From contig NZ_LUUB01000099.1 in NCBI RefSeq assembly GCF_001641635.1, forward strand, positions 1 to 43,027: DNA of 43,027 bases, read 5' to 3'. This stretch comes from Bradyrhizobium centrolobii (GTDB lineage Bacteria; Pseudomonadota; Alphaproteobacteria; Rhizobiales; Xanthobacteraceae). This document shows positions 9,208-17,580 of this stretch, one piece after another (position 1 is the stretch's first letter; the number at the start of each line of letters is the position of its first letter). The notes beneath the pieces are model-generated. The model worked only from the letters and a program-made list of their open reading frames with translations. It had not been told where the DNA came from and made no database searches. Made by a program: the position numbers and the translations under genes.

Positions 9208-10017
9208 TTGTCGTCGCGGGGTATCCTCACAGCCATCGTCGTCTCGCTGGTCGTGCTTATGGTCCCGCAGATCGATCGCGGCCACGCCGCGCCGGCCCGG
9301 AAAGTTGCGAAAGTCAGGCAAAAGATGCCTGTGGCGGTCGAATGCGAGCCGCGCAGATTCCGGATCATCCTTGATGTCGGGCATACGCCGGAGGCGTTCG
9401 GCGCGATGAGCGCGCGCAACGATCCGGAATTCGGCTTCAATTTGCACCTGGCAAAGCTGATCGGCGAGCGATTGAAGTCGGAAGGCTTCGCCGCGACCCG
9501 GGTCCTTGTCACGGACGGCAAGGCAAGGCCGAGCCTGTTCAAGCGCGCCGCCGCAGCCAATGATGCGCATGCCGATCTCGTCCTGTCGATCCACCACGAC
9601 TCGGTGCCGGACAAGCTGCTCGAGGAGTGGGAGTTCGAAGGCGCCAGGGGCTGGTTCAGCGACCGCTTCAGCGGCTACTCGCTGTTCGTGTCGAAGCGCA
9701 ATCCGAGGTTCGGCGCGAGCCTGGCGTTCGCCCGGCTCCTGGGCAAGGAGCTGAGGGGCCGCGGCCTGCAATACGCCAGCCAATACACCCTGCCGCTGAT
9801 GGGGCGCTACCGCCGCCAGTTGCTCGATAAGGATGTCGGTGTCTATCGCTATGACGCCCTCATCGTGCTCGCCCAGACCCGAAGTGCCGCGGTGCTGCTC
9901 GAAGCCGGCTCCATCATCAACCGCGACGAGGAGATGGCGATGAACTCTCCGGAGCGGCAGGAGTTGATAGTGACGGCCGTGGCGGCGGCGATTGGGGAGT
10001 TTTGCGGGAAGCGGTAG
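9208..10017 (+). CDS. N-acetylmuramoyl-L-alanine amidase, exported (Amidase_3 family)
   Basis: A 269-residue zinc amidase that cuts the bond between MurNAc and the peptide stem of peptidoglycan. Ligand and catalytic residues in the expected order are His59 (ILDVGHTPE), Glu74 (DPEFGFN), His129 (VLSIHHDS) and the catalytic Glu232 (VLLEAGSIIN). Residues 1 to about 28 look like a signal peptide: Arg4, a hydrophobic run and 'GHAAPA'. The start is a TTG at 9208, three bases after the Rieske gene stop. The next internal ATG would cut the signal peptide, so TTG is preferred. Close spacing implies cotranscription with the oxygenase, though the functions seem unrelated. Confidence 0.88.
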   Translation: MSSRGILTAIVVSLVVLMVPQIDRGHAAPARKVAKVRQKMPVAVECEPRRFRIILDVGHTPEAFGAMSARNDPEFGFNLHLAKLIGERLKSEGFAATRVLVTDGKARPSLFKRAAAANDAHADLVLSIHHDSVPDKLLEEWEFEGARGWFSDRFSGYSLFVSKRNPRFGASLAFARLLGKELRGRGLQYASQYTLPLMGRYRRQLLDKDVGVYRYDALIVLAQTRSAAVLLEAGSIINRDEEMAMNSPERQELIVTAVAAAIGEFCGKR

Positions 10018-10040
10018 TTTGCTCCGACGTTTCAACAATC

Positions 10041-10118
10041 GTCATTGCGAGCGCAGCGAAGCAATCCAGAATTTTTCCGCGGCGGAAGTCTGGATTGCTT
10101 CGCTGCGCTCGCAATGAC
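10041..10118. repeat. Palindromic repeat, family B (30-bp perfect arms)
   Basis: The arms at 10041-10070 (gtcattgcgagcgcagcgaa...) and 10089-10118 are exact reverse complements over 30 bases, with an 18-base loop that is itself nearly palindromic. Other copies lie at 18697-18774 and 25982-26065. It can fold as a very stable hairpin just after the amidase gene. Confidence 0.92.
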
Positions 10119-10147
10119 GAGGCAACAGTGTCGTCTATTTTATCGCT

Positions 10148-10290
10148 GTCGTCCTGGCAAAAGCCAGGACCCATTACCCCGGGCTCGAGTCGTGGCGCGA
10201 AGTTGACAACTACGAGTCTTCGCCAAACCAAATTCTGGGGTTGTAGGTCCCGGATCTGCGCTCCGCTTCGCTGCGCTTGTCCGGGACGAC
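10148..10290. repeat. Palindromic repeat, family A
   Basis: It begins gtcgtcctggcaaaagccag and ends cttgtccgggacgac, as in the copy at 6530. A G-to-A or C-to-T change in the left arm is matched by the complementary change in the adjoining arm (cctggc...gccagg), which is consistent with selection on pairing. Confidence 0.85.
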
Positions 10291-10331
10291 GAAGAGAGGT
10301 TGTGGCGCGACAGCGGCCCAACATATTTGGT

Positions 10332-10420
10332 GTCGTCCCGGCGAAGGCCGGGACCCATAACTTCAGGAAGCAGTTGTGGCGCGAGTTGGTAGCCACGAGA
10401 CTCTACCAAACCTAACCCTG
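10332..10420. repeat. Palindromic repeat, family A (truncated copy)
   Basis: It starts gtcgtcccggcgaaggccgg followed by gacccataa, then continues into sequence related to the family interior (ctaccaaacctaacc) but lacks the closing arm. Together with the two preceding repeats it fills the 419-base gap 10018-10436, in which I see no gene. Confidence 0.7.
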
Positions 10421-10436
10421 CAACGCTCTGGTGTAC

Positions 10437-12047
10437 CTATAGCGGCGCCCCCCGATACTCCCTGTTCGCCAGGCTGGCCTCTTCCAGATCGAGGTCGCGC
10501 TCGATCCGGCGCCGCGTCTCGTCGGTGATCTGGCCGTCGCGCAAGAGGTCGTGAATGAACTTGCGCTCGGCAACGATCAGCTCGCGCGTCAGTGCGGTGC
10601 CGGCGGCGGAGACGTCATGATGGGTGGGGTCGAGCGAGTCCGGAAGCTGGTTGACGCGGATATCGTGGCGCGCGCGCAGGAGACGCACCACCTCCTCGGA
10701 TACGTCCTTCTCCTCGGTCAGCGCGTCCAGCGATCGCAAGGCGGCATCGAGCGCCTGACGCCGCGCGGCAATCTCGGCTTCGTGCTCGGCGAAGTGCTCG
10801 CTGCGGCCGGCATCGGCGATGCCGAGCCATCGCACCACCGGCGGCAGGCCGAGGCCGATTCCGACCAGCGTGATGAAGATGACGCCGAAGGCGACGAACA
10901 GGATCAGGTCGCGGAACGGAAAGGCCTCGCCGCCCGGCAGCGTGAACGGCAGCGCCAGCGCAGCCGCGAGCGACACCGCGCCGCGCACGCCGGTGAAGGC
11001 GAGCGTGAACGCCCATTGCCAGGGCGGCGACGGATCGCGCTCGCGCAGCGACTTGCTGAGTATCCGCGGCAGATAGATCGCGGGATAGAGCCAGGCAAAG
11101 CGCGCGATGACGATGATCACCACGACCACGGCGGTCGCGATCATGATGTCGTCGAGCGGGAACGCCTTCGACTTCTCGTAGAGCGCGCGCATCTGGAAGC
11201 CGGTGAGCAGGAACAGCAAGCCCTCGATCATGTAGATCACGAGGTCCCAGAAGAAGATGCCTTGCAGGCGCGTCGCGGACGAGATCAGCAGCGGCCCGTT
11301 CCAGCTCACATAGAGGCCGCAGGCGACGGTGGCGATCACGCCGGAGCCGCCGACATGCTCGGGCAGCCAGTAGGAGACATAGGGCGTGATCAGCGACAGC
11401 GTGAGCTCGACCTGCGGATCCCTGGACCATTTGCGGAAGCGCAAGGAGAGCCAGCCGACGCCGATGCCGAAGGCGATCTCGCCGGCGACGATGAGGGAGA
11501 ACTCACCGGCGGCCAACGGCAACGAAAAATGTCCAACCATGATGGCGGCAAGCGCGAAGCGGTAGAGGATCAGCGCGGTGGCGTCGTTGGCGAGCCCTTC
11601 ACCCTCGAGCACGACCAGGATCCGGCGCGGCATGTTGAGCCGGCGCGCGATCGCGAGCGGCGCCACCACGTCGGGCGGCGCGACGATGGCCCCTAACAGG
11701 AAGCCGATGGTCCAGGGCAGGCCGATCAGGTAGTGCGTGGCGGTCGCCACCATCGCCGCGGTGAAGATCACCGCGCCCACGGCGAGTAGCACGATCGGGC
11801 GCAGATTGTTCCTGAACTCGCGCCAGCTCATCGCGACGCTCGCCGAGTAGATCAACGGCGGCAGCACCATCAGCAGCACCAGTTCCGGCGGCAGCTCGAC
11901 CGGCGGCATGCCCGGCACGAAGGCAAGGCCGACGCCGGACAGCATCAGGAGAATGGCGGGCGCGACATTGAAGCGGCGCGCGGCGAGCGCCGTGCCCGCC
12001 AGCACGGCAAGCAGGATGAGAAAGGTCTGAAATTTCGCTTCGATCAT
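10437..12047 (-). CDS. Na+/H+ antiporter, CPA1/NhaP type
   Basis: A 536-residue cation/proton antiporter of the inner membrane, serving pH and sodium homeostasis. About twelve membrane segments span residues 5 to about 420. The ion-binding region shows 'IVAPPDVVAPLAIARRL' at about 121-137 and 'LEGEGLANDATALI' at 147-160, where Asn154-Asp155 is the CPA1 ion-binding pair. The last 110 or so residues are a charged cytoplasmic tail rich in Arg, Glu and Asp, likely regulatory. The gene follows the beta-lactamase gene by 45 bases on the same strand and may share its transcript. The exchanged cation (Na+, K+ or Li+) is not certain. Confidence 0.9.
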   Translation of the reverse strand: MIEAKFQTFLILLAVLAGTALAARRFNVAPAILLMLSGVGLAFVPGMPPVELPPELVLLMVLPPLIYSASVAMSWREFRNNLRPIVLLAVGAVIFTAAMVATATHYLIGLPWTIGFLLGAIVAPPDVVAPLAIARRLNMPRRILVVLEGEGLANDATALILYRFALAAIMVGHFSLPLAAGEFSLIVAGEIAFGIGVGWLSLRFRKWSRDPQVELTLSLITPYVSYWLPEHVGGSGVIATVACGLYVSWNGPLLISSATRLQGIFFWDLVIYMIEGLLFLLTGFQMRALYEKSKAFPLDDIMIATAVVVVIIVIARFAWLYPAIYLPRILSKSLRERDPSPPWQWAFTLAFTGVRGAVSLAAALALPFTLPGGEAFPFRDLILFVAFGVIFITLVGIGLGLPPVVRWLGIADAGRSEHFAEHEAEIAARRQALDAALRSLDALTEEKDVSEEVVRLLRARHDIRVNQLPDSLDPTHHDVSAAGTALTRELIVAERKFIHDLLRDGQITDETRRRIERDLDLEEASLANREYRGAPL

Positions 12048-12092
12048 GGCCTGTCTTCGCCCGGAAGCGGCCGCGAGGTCAATGCGGCGGGA

Positions 12093-12950
12093 TCAGGCCA
12101 GCCGCTCGGCCACCATGCGCCCGATCCGTGCAAACACCGCCTCGATCTGTGCGGCGGTCGGCGTGCCGCCCTGGGTATAGGCGGCGATCAGGATCGGCCT
12201 GTCGGGGCTCGGCCAGGCCACCGCGATGTCGCCCGATGCGTCCTTGCCGTTGTTCCCGGTCTTATCGCCGATCTTCCAGCTTGCGGGCAGCCCGCCGCGC
12301 AGCCGGTTGGCGCCGGTCTTGCAGTTCAGCATCCAGTCGGTGAGCTGACCGCGCGATGCCGGCGACAGGCTTTCGCCCAGCACCAGCCGACGCAGATTGC
12401 CTGCCATTGCGACGGGCGTCGTGGTGTCATGGGGATCGCCGGGCGGCGAGCGGTTGAGCTCGGGTTCGTTGTGGTCGAGCCGCGAGGTGGTATCGCCGAG
12501 CGAGCGCCAGAATGCGGTCAGCGCGGCGGGGCCGCCGATCCGCGCCAGCAACAGATTTGCGCAGGTGTTGTCGCTGAGCTCGACGATCGCCCTGCACATG
12601 TCGACCACCGACATCGCGCCGGCTGCGAGGTTCTGCTTGGCGACCGGTGCGTACTCCAAGAGGTCGGCCTGGCCGTAAGGAATTTTCGCCGCAAGCTGCT
12701 CCTCGCCGCGATCGACCCGCGCCAGCACGCAAGCGGCGAGCGAGGCCTTGAACGTCGAGCACATGACAAAGCGCTCGTCGGCGCGCCAGGCGAGCTTGGC
12801 GCCGGTCGCGAGGTTCTCGGCATAGACGCCGATCCGTCCGCCGCTCTCGCGTTCATAGCTGGCGAGCTCGGGCGGGGCGTCCGCTGCAAGCACGGGGCTG
12901 GCGGCCATCCAGCACAGCGAGGCCAGCACGGAACGACGATCGAGAGGCAT
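12093..12950 (-). CDS. bla: Class A beta-lactamase
   Basis: A 285-residue serine beta-lactamase that hydrolyses penicillins and cephalosporins in the periplasm. All class A motifs are present: S65-x-x-K68 (CSTFK), SDN at 126-128 (ELSDNTCAN), the omega-loop E162-x-x-L-N166 (EPELN) and K230-T-G (GDKTGNNG). The N-terminus 'MPLDRRSVLASLCW' with cleavage near 'VLAAD' looks like a Tat-type signal. Cys64 lies next to the active serine, as in several carbapenem-hydrolysing class A enzymes, but the partner after KTG is Asn, so the disulphide of those enzymes cannot form. No AmpR-type regulator is adjacent, so expression may be constitutive. The spectrum cannot be judged from sequence. Confidence 0.95.
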   Translation of the reverse strand: MPLDRRSVLASLCWMAASPVLAADAPPELASYERESGGRIGVYAENLATGAKLAWRADERFVMCSTFKASLAACVLARVDRGEEQLAAKIPYGQADLLEYAPVAKQNLAAGAMSVVDMCRAIVELSDNTCANLLLARIGGPAALTAFWRSLGDTTSRLDHNEPELNRSPPGDPHDTTTPVAMAGNLRRLVLGESLSPASRGQLTDWMLNCKTGANRLRGGLPASWKIGDKTGNNGKDASGDIAVAWPSPDRPILIAAYTQGGTPTAAQIEAVFARIGRMVAERLA

Positions 12951-13041
12951 GGGAAAATCCTTTGAGGCGAGACCGGGCGTGCCTGCGGGAATTCCTCGAC
13001 GAATCTATGGCGGAGCCTTCAGGCAGACGATTATGGATCGC

Positions 13042-13827
13042 CTAGGCTCCGATCCGGCGCAAGGCCTCGGCCACTGTCACGATCGGCATGCCGCGTGTCC
13101 TCGCCGCTTTCAGCGCGTGGCGCAGCAGCATCGGGGAGCAGCCATAGGGGCTCGGCTGGTCGACGACATCATGGCTGTAGAAGATCAACCAGCCGCCGCT
13201 GTCGACCGCCTCGTCGAAATAGCGGTCGATGCCGCCTGTATCGATCTCGCAATCGACCAAAGGCGAGGCGCGCAGAAACTGGAGATCGATCACGTCGCGG
13301 TTGACGCCGGGAAGAATGCCGCGCGCGGAGCGGAAGCTCTTTGCAAGCTGCGGCTTGCGCCAGATCGAGGCGAGTCCATAGGGGTAGGCGAAATTCTCGA
13401 GCCTGATCGAGGGATCGACGCCCATGAAATAGCTGCGGTTCTGCTCGATCTCGAGCGCCATCGCGGCCTGGTCGAGATCGATCGCACGCAGATGCGAGTA
13501 AGTGTGGCAGCCGATCTCATGTCCGGCCTGGTGCAACCGCACAATGGCGTCGTTCGACAGCGTGCGCCAATGGTCCGACGGCTGGTCGATCAGGCTGCCG
13601 GCGAGGTAGTACGTGCCACGCCCGCCATGATCCTCCAGCAGCGATGCGCCGAGATCCGCGGCGCTGTCGGGCGCATCATCGAAGGTGAAGCTGACCATCG
13701 GGGCATGCGCGGTCAATCTGTGCGGCGCGGCACGAAAATGCCGGGCCAGCCGATTGCTCACGCGTCCGTTGACTGCCGACCACACGACTGCATTCCCTGT
13801 TTGCCCGGATCTCGTCGACTGAACCAT
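13042..13827 (-). CDS. Polysaccharide deacetylase family protein (NodB-like fold)
   Basis: A 261-residue carbohydrate esterase family 4 type protein. Motif 1 is 'VSFTFDDAPD' with Asp50 and Asp51, motif 2 is 'HEIGCHTYSH' with His108 and His112, and motif 3 is the later 'FAYPYG'. Together Asp51, His108 and His112 would hold the catalytic metal and Asp50 would be the base. Members remove N-acetyl groups from sugars. It is not the nodulation gene nodB, since there are no nod neighbours and flanking sequence does not resemble it. There is no convincing signal peptide from the ATG at 13827. The gene sits 64 bases after metA and 91 before the beta-lactamase on the same strand. Confidence 0.88.
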   Translation of the reverse strand: MVQSTRSGQTGNAVVWSAVNGRVSNRLARHFRAAPHRLTAHAPMVSFTFDDAPDSAADLGASLLEDHGGRGTYYLAGSLIDQPSDHWRTLSNDAIVRLHQAGHEIGCHTYSHLRAIDLDQAAMALEIEQNRSYFMGVDPSIRLENFAYPYGLASIWRKPQLAKSFRSARGILPGVNRDVIDLQFLRASPLVDCEIDTGGIDRYFDEAVDSGGWLIFYSHDVVDQPSPYGCSPMLLRHALKAARTRGMPIVTVAEALRRIGA

Positions 13828-13891
13828 CCGCCGATCGCCCGAGGCAAGCTTAACACTTGATTAATCCTAACATGGCAGCCGCGGTCTTCGC

Positions 13892-14893
13892 CTAGCGCGC
13901 AGGCAGCGCAGCTTCCGCATCCATGGCGAGATCGTTCAGCCAATTCCGGAACAGCACCGCGGCGGCGCTTCCGGCCGCGATATCGGAGCGTAAAATCAGT
14001 GCGGGGAGTTCGCCCGCCAGTGCCGGATGCCGCTGCTGCCTCGCTTTCTTCTCGAATCGCGCGAGTCTCTCCTCGGTTGCTGCGTCAAAATAGCTCACGG
14101 GCACGGCCGGATAGTTTTCGCGCTCGCGCGCGAGATAGCGACCGATGTCGCGCAGATATTCGCGCTGGAGCGACAGGGCGTCATACTCGGGATGACCCTG
14201 GAAGAACACGAAGCGACTGGCATATTGCCGGACGAAGATGTCAACGCCGGCTTCCGCCGAGCGCGTCAGTACCTGATAGCCGGCCTCGGTGAGATCGCTC
14301 TCGGCGACCTCGTTGAGACGCGAATGCGAAACCTTGAGCGGCGCGGGCGCCGCACGCGTCAGCAAATCGCTCCCGACTGCTTCGCAGTCGAAGATGCCGT
14401 GACGCTTGGCCGGCAGGCGCCGTCGCTCGATGCGATCGAGGTGCAGCACCGCGGCGTGCGCAGCGAGGCACGACCAGATCGTCGAACGTGTATTGACCTT
14501 CGCCCAGTCGATCAGCTCGGTGAGATCGCGCCAGTACGGCTCCTGGTCGAGCTCGGGTGCGACGGGTTCGGCGCCGGTCACGATCAGCCCGTCGAATTTC
14601 TGGTGCTTGAGATCTGCGAGGTCGGAATACTCGCTGTCGACATGCCACTTCGCCTCGGGCGAGCGCTTCACCGACGGCAGTGAAAAACAGTGGAAGCGGA
14701 TGCGGCGCGGGTCGGCTGCGGCCTGGAGCAGCTTCATGAACTGCCGCTCGGTCGCCTTCAGCGCCGGATCGGGCATGTTGTTGATCAGACCGATGGTGAG
14801 CTCGGCGCCGCCGCGGTCGTGCGCGAAATCGTCCTGCGCGGGCACCAGCGCCGGGCTCGGCACACCCTGATCCCGCTCGATCAAGATGCTCAT
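13892..14893 (-). CDS. metA: Homoserine O-acyltransferase, MetA family
   Basis: A 333-residue enzyme that activates homoserine for methionine synthesis using acetyl- or succinyl-CoA. The family signature 'LTIGLINNMPDPALKATERQ' is at 32-51. The catalytic nucleophile is Cys142 (WSCLAAHAAV) and the His-Glu pair is His234 and Glu236 (FFQGHPEYD). The central region diverges from the E. coli type: 'CWGAQA' becomes 'CLAAHA' and 'TGAPVE' becomes 'TGAEPV'. This leaves acyl-donor choice open. It starts 12 bases after the stop of the sulphhydrylase gene metY, whose usual substrate is O-acetylhomoserine, and that favours an acetyl product. The gene lies second in a metY-metA operon. Confidence 0.88.
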   Translation of the reverse strand: MSILIERDQGVPSPALVPAQDDFAHDRGGAELTIGLINNMPDPALKATERQFMKLLQAAADPRRIRFHCFSLPSVKRSPEAKWHVDSEYSDLADLKHQKFDGLIVTGAEPVAPELDQEPYWRDLTELIDWAKVNTRSTIWSCLAAHAAVLHLDRIERRRLPAKRHGIFDCEAVGSDLLTRAAPAPLKVSHSRLNEVAESDLTEAGYQVLTRSAEAGVDIFVRQYASRFVFFQGHPEYDALSLQREYLRDIGRYLARERENYPAVPVSYFDAATEERLARFEKKARQQRHPALAGELPALILRSDIAAGSAAAVLFRNWLNDLAMDAEAALPAR

Positions 14894-14905
14894 CGGCGTG
14901 GTCGC

Positions 14906-16207
14906 CTACTCCGCGGCCTGAAGGCGCGTCGACGGGCAGGCCTTCTCCAGCGCCTGGTCGATGTCTTCGATGATGTCAGCGGAATGCTCGATGCCGATCG
15001 AAAGACGGATCGTCTCCGGCAGCACGCCGGCGACACGCTGCTGCTCGGCCGACATTTGCCGGTGCGTGGTCGAGGCCGGATGGCAGGCAAGCGACTTGGC
15101 GTCGCCGATATTGACGAGGCGCGTGACCAGCTTCAGCGCATCGTAGAAGGTCTTGCCGGCTTCCATGCCGCCCTTGATGCCGAAGGTGAACAGCGAGGAG
15201 GCGTTGCCGTTCAGATACTTTTGCACCAGCGGATAATAGGGGCTATCGGGGAAGCCGGTGTAGTTGACCCAGGCGACGCGCGGGTCGGCATGCAAAAACT
15301 CCGCGACCTTGCGCGCGTTCTCAACATGGCGCTCCATGCGCAGCGCCACCGTCTCGATGCCCTGGAGCAACAGGAACGCGTTGAACGGCGACAGCACCGA
15401 GCCCATGGTGCGCTGATAGACGCTGCGCGCGCGCTCGATATAGGCGGTCTTGCCGAAGCGCTCGGCGTAGACGAGTCCGTGGTAGGACGCGTCCGGCGTG
15501 TTGTACGCGGGGAAGCGTTCTGCGTGCTTGGCCCAGGGAAAATTTCCGGAATCGACGATCGCACCGCCGAGCGTGGTGCCGTGGCCGCCGAGAAACTTGG
15601 TCAGCGAATGCACGGCGATGTCTGCGCCGTAGTCGAACGGCCTGAGCAGGATTGGGGTTGCCACCGTGTTGTCGACGATCAGCGGCACGCCATGCGCATG
15701 AGCGATCTTGGCCAGCGCCTCGATGTCGCAGACATTGCCGGCGGGATTGCCGATGGTCTCGGCGAACACCGCGCGGGTGTTCTCGTCGATCAGCTTTGCG
15801 ATCGCGTCTAGCTTGTCGCTCTCGGCGAAGCGGCCCTGGATGCCCTGGCGCGGCAAAATATGGGAGAGCAGCGTGTGCGTGGTGCCGTAGAGCTGCGGCA
15901 CGGAAACAATGTTGCCGCCGTGATCGGCGACGTTGACGAAGGCGAAATGCAGGGCGGCCTGGCCGGTCGCAACCGCCAGCGCACCGACGCCGCCTTCGAG
16001 CTGGCTGATGCGCTTCTCCAGCACGGCGCTGGTCGGATTGGCGATGCGGCTGTAGCGAAAGCCCTCGGCTTCGAGATTGAAGAGCGCGGCGCCGTGATCG
16101 GCGCTGTCGAAGGCGTAGGCGGCGGTCTGGTAGATCGGCACGGCGACCGCGTGTGTGGCGGCCTCGGGCTCGTAGCCGGCGTGAATAGCGATCGTCTCGT
16201 TGCGCAT
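14906..16207 (-). CDS. metY: O-acetylhomoserine sulphhydrylase (aminocarboxypropyltransferase)
   Basis: A 433-residue PLP enzyme of the Cys/Met metabolism family, which makes homocysteine from O-acylhomoserine and sulphide. The N-terminal pattern 'IHAGYEPEAATHAVAVPIYQ', the region 'FRYSRIANPTSAVLEKRISQ' and the PLP lysine Lys204 in 'AVHSLTKFLGGHGT' are diagnostic, and Asp179 (LIVDNT) contacts the cofactor. Length matches MetY (about 430) rather than cystathionine gamma-synthase (about 390). It is first in the operon with metA. The ATG at 16207 follows the ribosome-like sequence ggaggtg. Direct sulphhydrylation would bypass cystathionine. Confidence 0.94.
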   Translation of the reverse strand: MRNETIAIHAGYEPEAATHAVAVPIYQTAAYAFDSADHGAALFNLEAEGFRYSRIANPTSAVLEKRISQLEGGVGALAVATGQAALHFAFVNVADHGGNIVSVPQLYGTTHTLLSHILPRQGIQGRFAESDKLDAIAKLIDENTRAVFAETIGNPAGNVCDIEALAKIAHAHGVPLIVDNTVATPILLRPFDYGADIAVHSLTKFLGGHGTTLGGAIVDSGNFPWAKHAERFPAYNTPDASYHGLVYAERFGKTAYIERARSVYQRTMGSVLSPFNAFLLLQGIETVALRMERHVENARKVAEFLHADPRVAWVNYTGFPDSPYYPLVQKYLNGNASSLFTFGIKGGMEAGKTFYDALKLVTRLVNIGDAKSLACHPASTTHRQMSAEQQRVAGVLPETIRLSIGIEHSADIIEDIDQALEKACPSTRLQAAE

Positions 16208-16270
16208 CGTCCACCTCCGCGTGGGGCGGGCCGCACTTATTTGGCCTGAATGAGGGATGTGCGTTGTCCG

Positions 16271-16291
16271 CCGTCCTCGTGTTAGAGGCGG
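16271..16291 (-). promoter_or_regulatory. Hairpin in the metY leader region
   Basis: CCG-t-CCTC-gtgtta-GAGG-CGG forms a seven-pair stem with one bulge, 64-84 bases before the metY start. It could be part of a regulatory leader. I compared the leader by eye with the SAM-II consensus known upstream of alphaproteobacterial met genes and could not match it. The rest of 16208-16425 shows no gene. Confidence 0.25.
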
Positions 16292-16425
16292 GTGGTAAAG
16301 CGGGCAATAATTCGCCTAGAGATCGACGAGGTAACCCTAACGGTTGCTGGTGAATTGGCTAAAATGTGAATCGAATTTGGTTAGTGAGATTGTCCGCTCC
16401 TCTGCGCAGCGGTGCGCACTGCCAT

Positions 16426-16567
16426 CCCTTCTCCCCTTGTGGGAGAAGGTGGCGCGAAGCGCCGGATGAGGGGTTTCTATCCATACGGCGAGGCGTGGAC
16501 TCGCGGAGAGAGACCCCTCACCCGACTTCGCTCTGCGAAGCCACCCTCTCCCACAAGGGGAGAGGGT
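16426..16567. repeat. Palindromic repeat, family C
   Basis: It begins ccttctccccttgtgggaga followed by aggtggcgcgaagcgccgga and ends with 'ccaccctctcccacaagggg' and agagggt, so outer arms are inverted copies and each also holds an internal hairpin. It lies between the leader of metY and the 3' end of the esterase gene. Confidence 0.88.
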
Positions 16568-16575
16568 AAGAAGCG

Positions 16576-17511
16576 TCACCCACCGACTGCCCGCCGTACC
16601 TGCTCGCCGATCTGCGATAGCACGAGCTGCGCCTGCGGCAGGATCGCGCCCATGGCGTGGAAATTGTGAACCATGCCGTCGTGGCAGACGTGCTCGACCG
16701 TGACGCCCGCGGCGAGCAGCTTGCGCGCATAGGCATTGCCCTCGTCGCGCATCGGGTCGAACTCTGCGGTGTGGATGATCGCCGTCGGCCGGCCCGCGAG
16801 CCGCGTCGCGCGCAGCGGCGAGATGCGGGGATCGGCAGTGTTGATGCCGTCGGGCAGGTAATCGGCGAGATCGGCTTCGATCGTGACGCGATCGATCAGA
16901 TGTCCCTCGGCAAAGGCCTCGCGCGAGGGTGAGGTCTCCTCGAAATCCAGCACCGGGCAGATCAGGCATTGCGCGACGATCGAGAGGCCGGCGTTTTGCA
17001 GCGCCTCCTGGCACACGATGGCCGCGAGCGTGGCGCCGGCGGAATCGCCGCCGACCACGAGCCGTTCGGCGTCGATGCCGAGCGCCGGCGCTTCCCGCGC
17101 GACCCATTCGGTGGCGGCGATCGCGTCATCGACAGCGGCAGGGAATTTGTGCTCGGGCGCCAACCGGTAGTCGACCGAGACCAGCCGGCAGCCGGTCACA
17201 TGCGCGAGCGCGGCCGTGATGCGGTCATGCGTCAAAATGCTGCCGGCGACCAGGCCGCCGCCATGGAAGAACACAAAACCTGGCGCGCGCTCGCCGGCGC
17301 TCGCGGGCGTGTAGAGGCGATAGCGGAGATCACCGCCGGGCCCGGGCAACGTGCCGTCCGATGTCGTCACGTCCGGCGCCTCTGCGCGCGCAAACTGCAT
17401 CAGCTTCGCTAGCGACTGACGCCGCGCCTCGACGCTCGGCCGGCTCCGCGCCGGCGGCGCGGCCGCGGCCATCATGGTCAACAAACGCTTTGCGAGCGGA
17501 TCGAGCGGCAT
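16576..17511 (-). CDS. Alpha/beta hydrolase, hormone-sensitive-lipase (HSL) family esterase
   Basis: A 311-residue carboxylesterase. The oxyanion-hole motif HGGG is at 83-86 (FVFFHGGGLVAG), the nucleophile Ser157 is in 'VVGGDSAGAT', the acid is Asp252 (AEFDPMRDEG) and the His is His282 (HDGMVHNFHAMG). 'VDYRLAPEHKFPAAVDDA' around 113-130 is characteristic of this family. There is no signal peptide, so it is probably cytoplasmic and acts on short acyl esters. Both ends of the gene abut copies of repeat family C (16426-16567 and 17581-17707). The natural substrate is unknown. Confidence 0.92.
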   Translation of the reverse strand: MPLDPLAKRLLTMMAAAAPPARSRPSVEARRQSLAKLMQFARAEAPDVTTSDGTLPGPGGDLRYRLYTPASAGERAPGFVFFHGGGLVAGSILTHDRITAALAHVTGCRLVSVDYRLAPEHKFPAAVDDAIAATEWVAREAPALGIDAERLVVGGDSAGATLAAIVCQEALQNAGLSIVAQCLICPVLDFEETSPSREAFAEGHLIDRVTIEADLADYLPDGINTADPRISPLRATRLAGRPTAIIHTAEFDPMRDEGNAYARKLLAAGVTVEHVCHDGMVHNFHAMGAILPQAQLVLSQIGEQVRRAVGG

Positions 17512-17580
17512 GAGACACCGGTTAACGACAATTGAGGTCCATATATTACTTCAAAATGATATGGCCGCGTACGCCGTCTT

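Noticed and set aside
10041..10420. Possible CRISPR-like array because of close repeated units
   Set aside because: Units are palindromes of different families, not equal direct repeats with unique spacers, and no cas gene is present.
12093..12950. Carbapenemase of the KPC/SME/NMC type
   Set aside because: Cys next to the active Ser is present, but the partner Cys after KTG is Asn, and the rest does not single out that group.
13042..13827. Nodulation gene nodB
   Set aside because: It shares only the general deacetylase motifs, and no other nod genes are near.
16208..16425. SAM-II riboswitch upstream of metY
   Set aside because: The conserved SAM-II segments could not be found by eye on the minus strand. 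Only a simple hairpin is visible.
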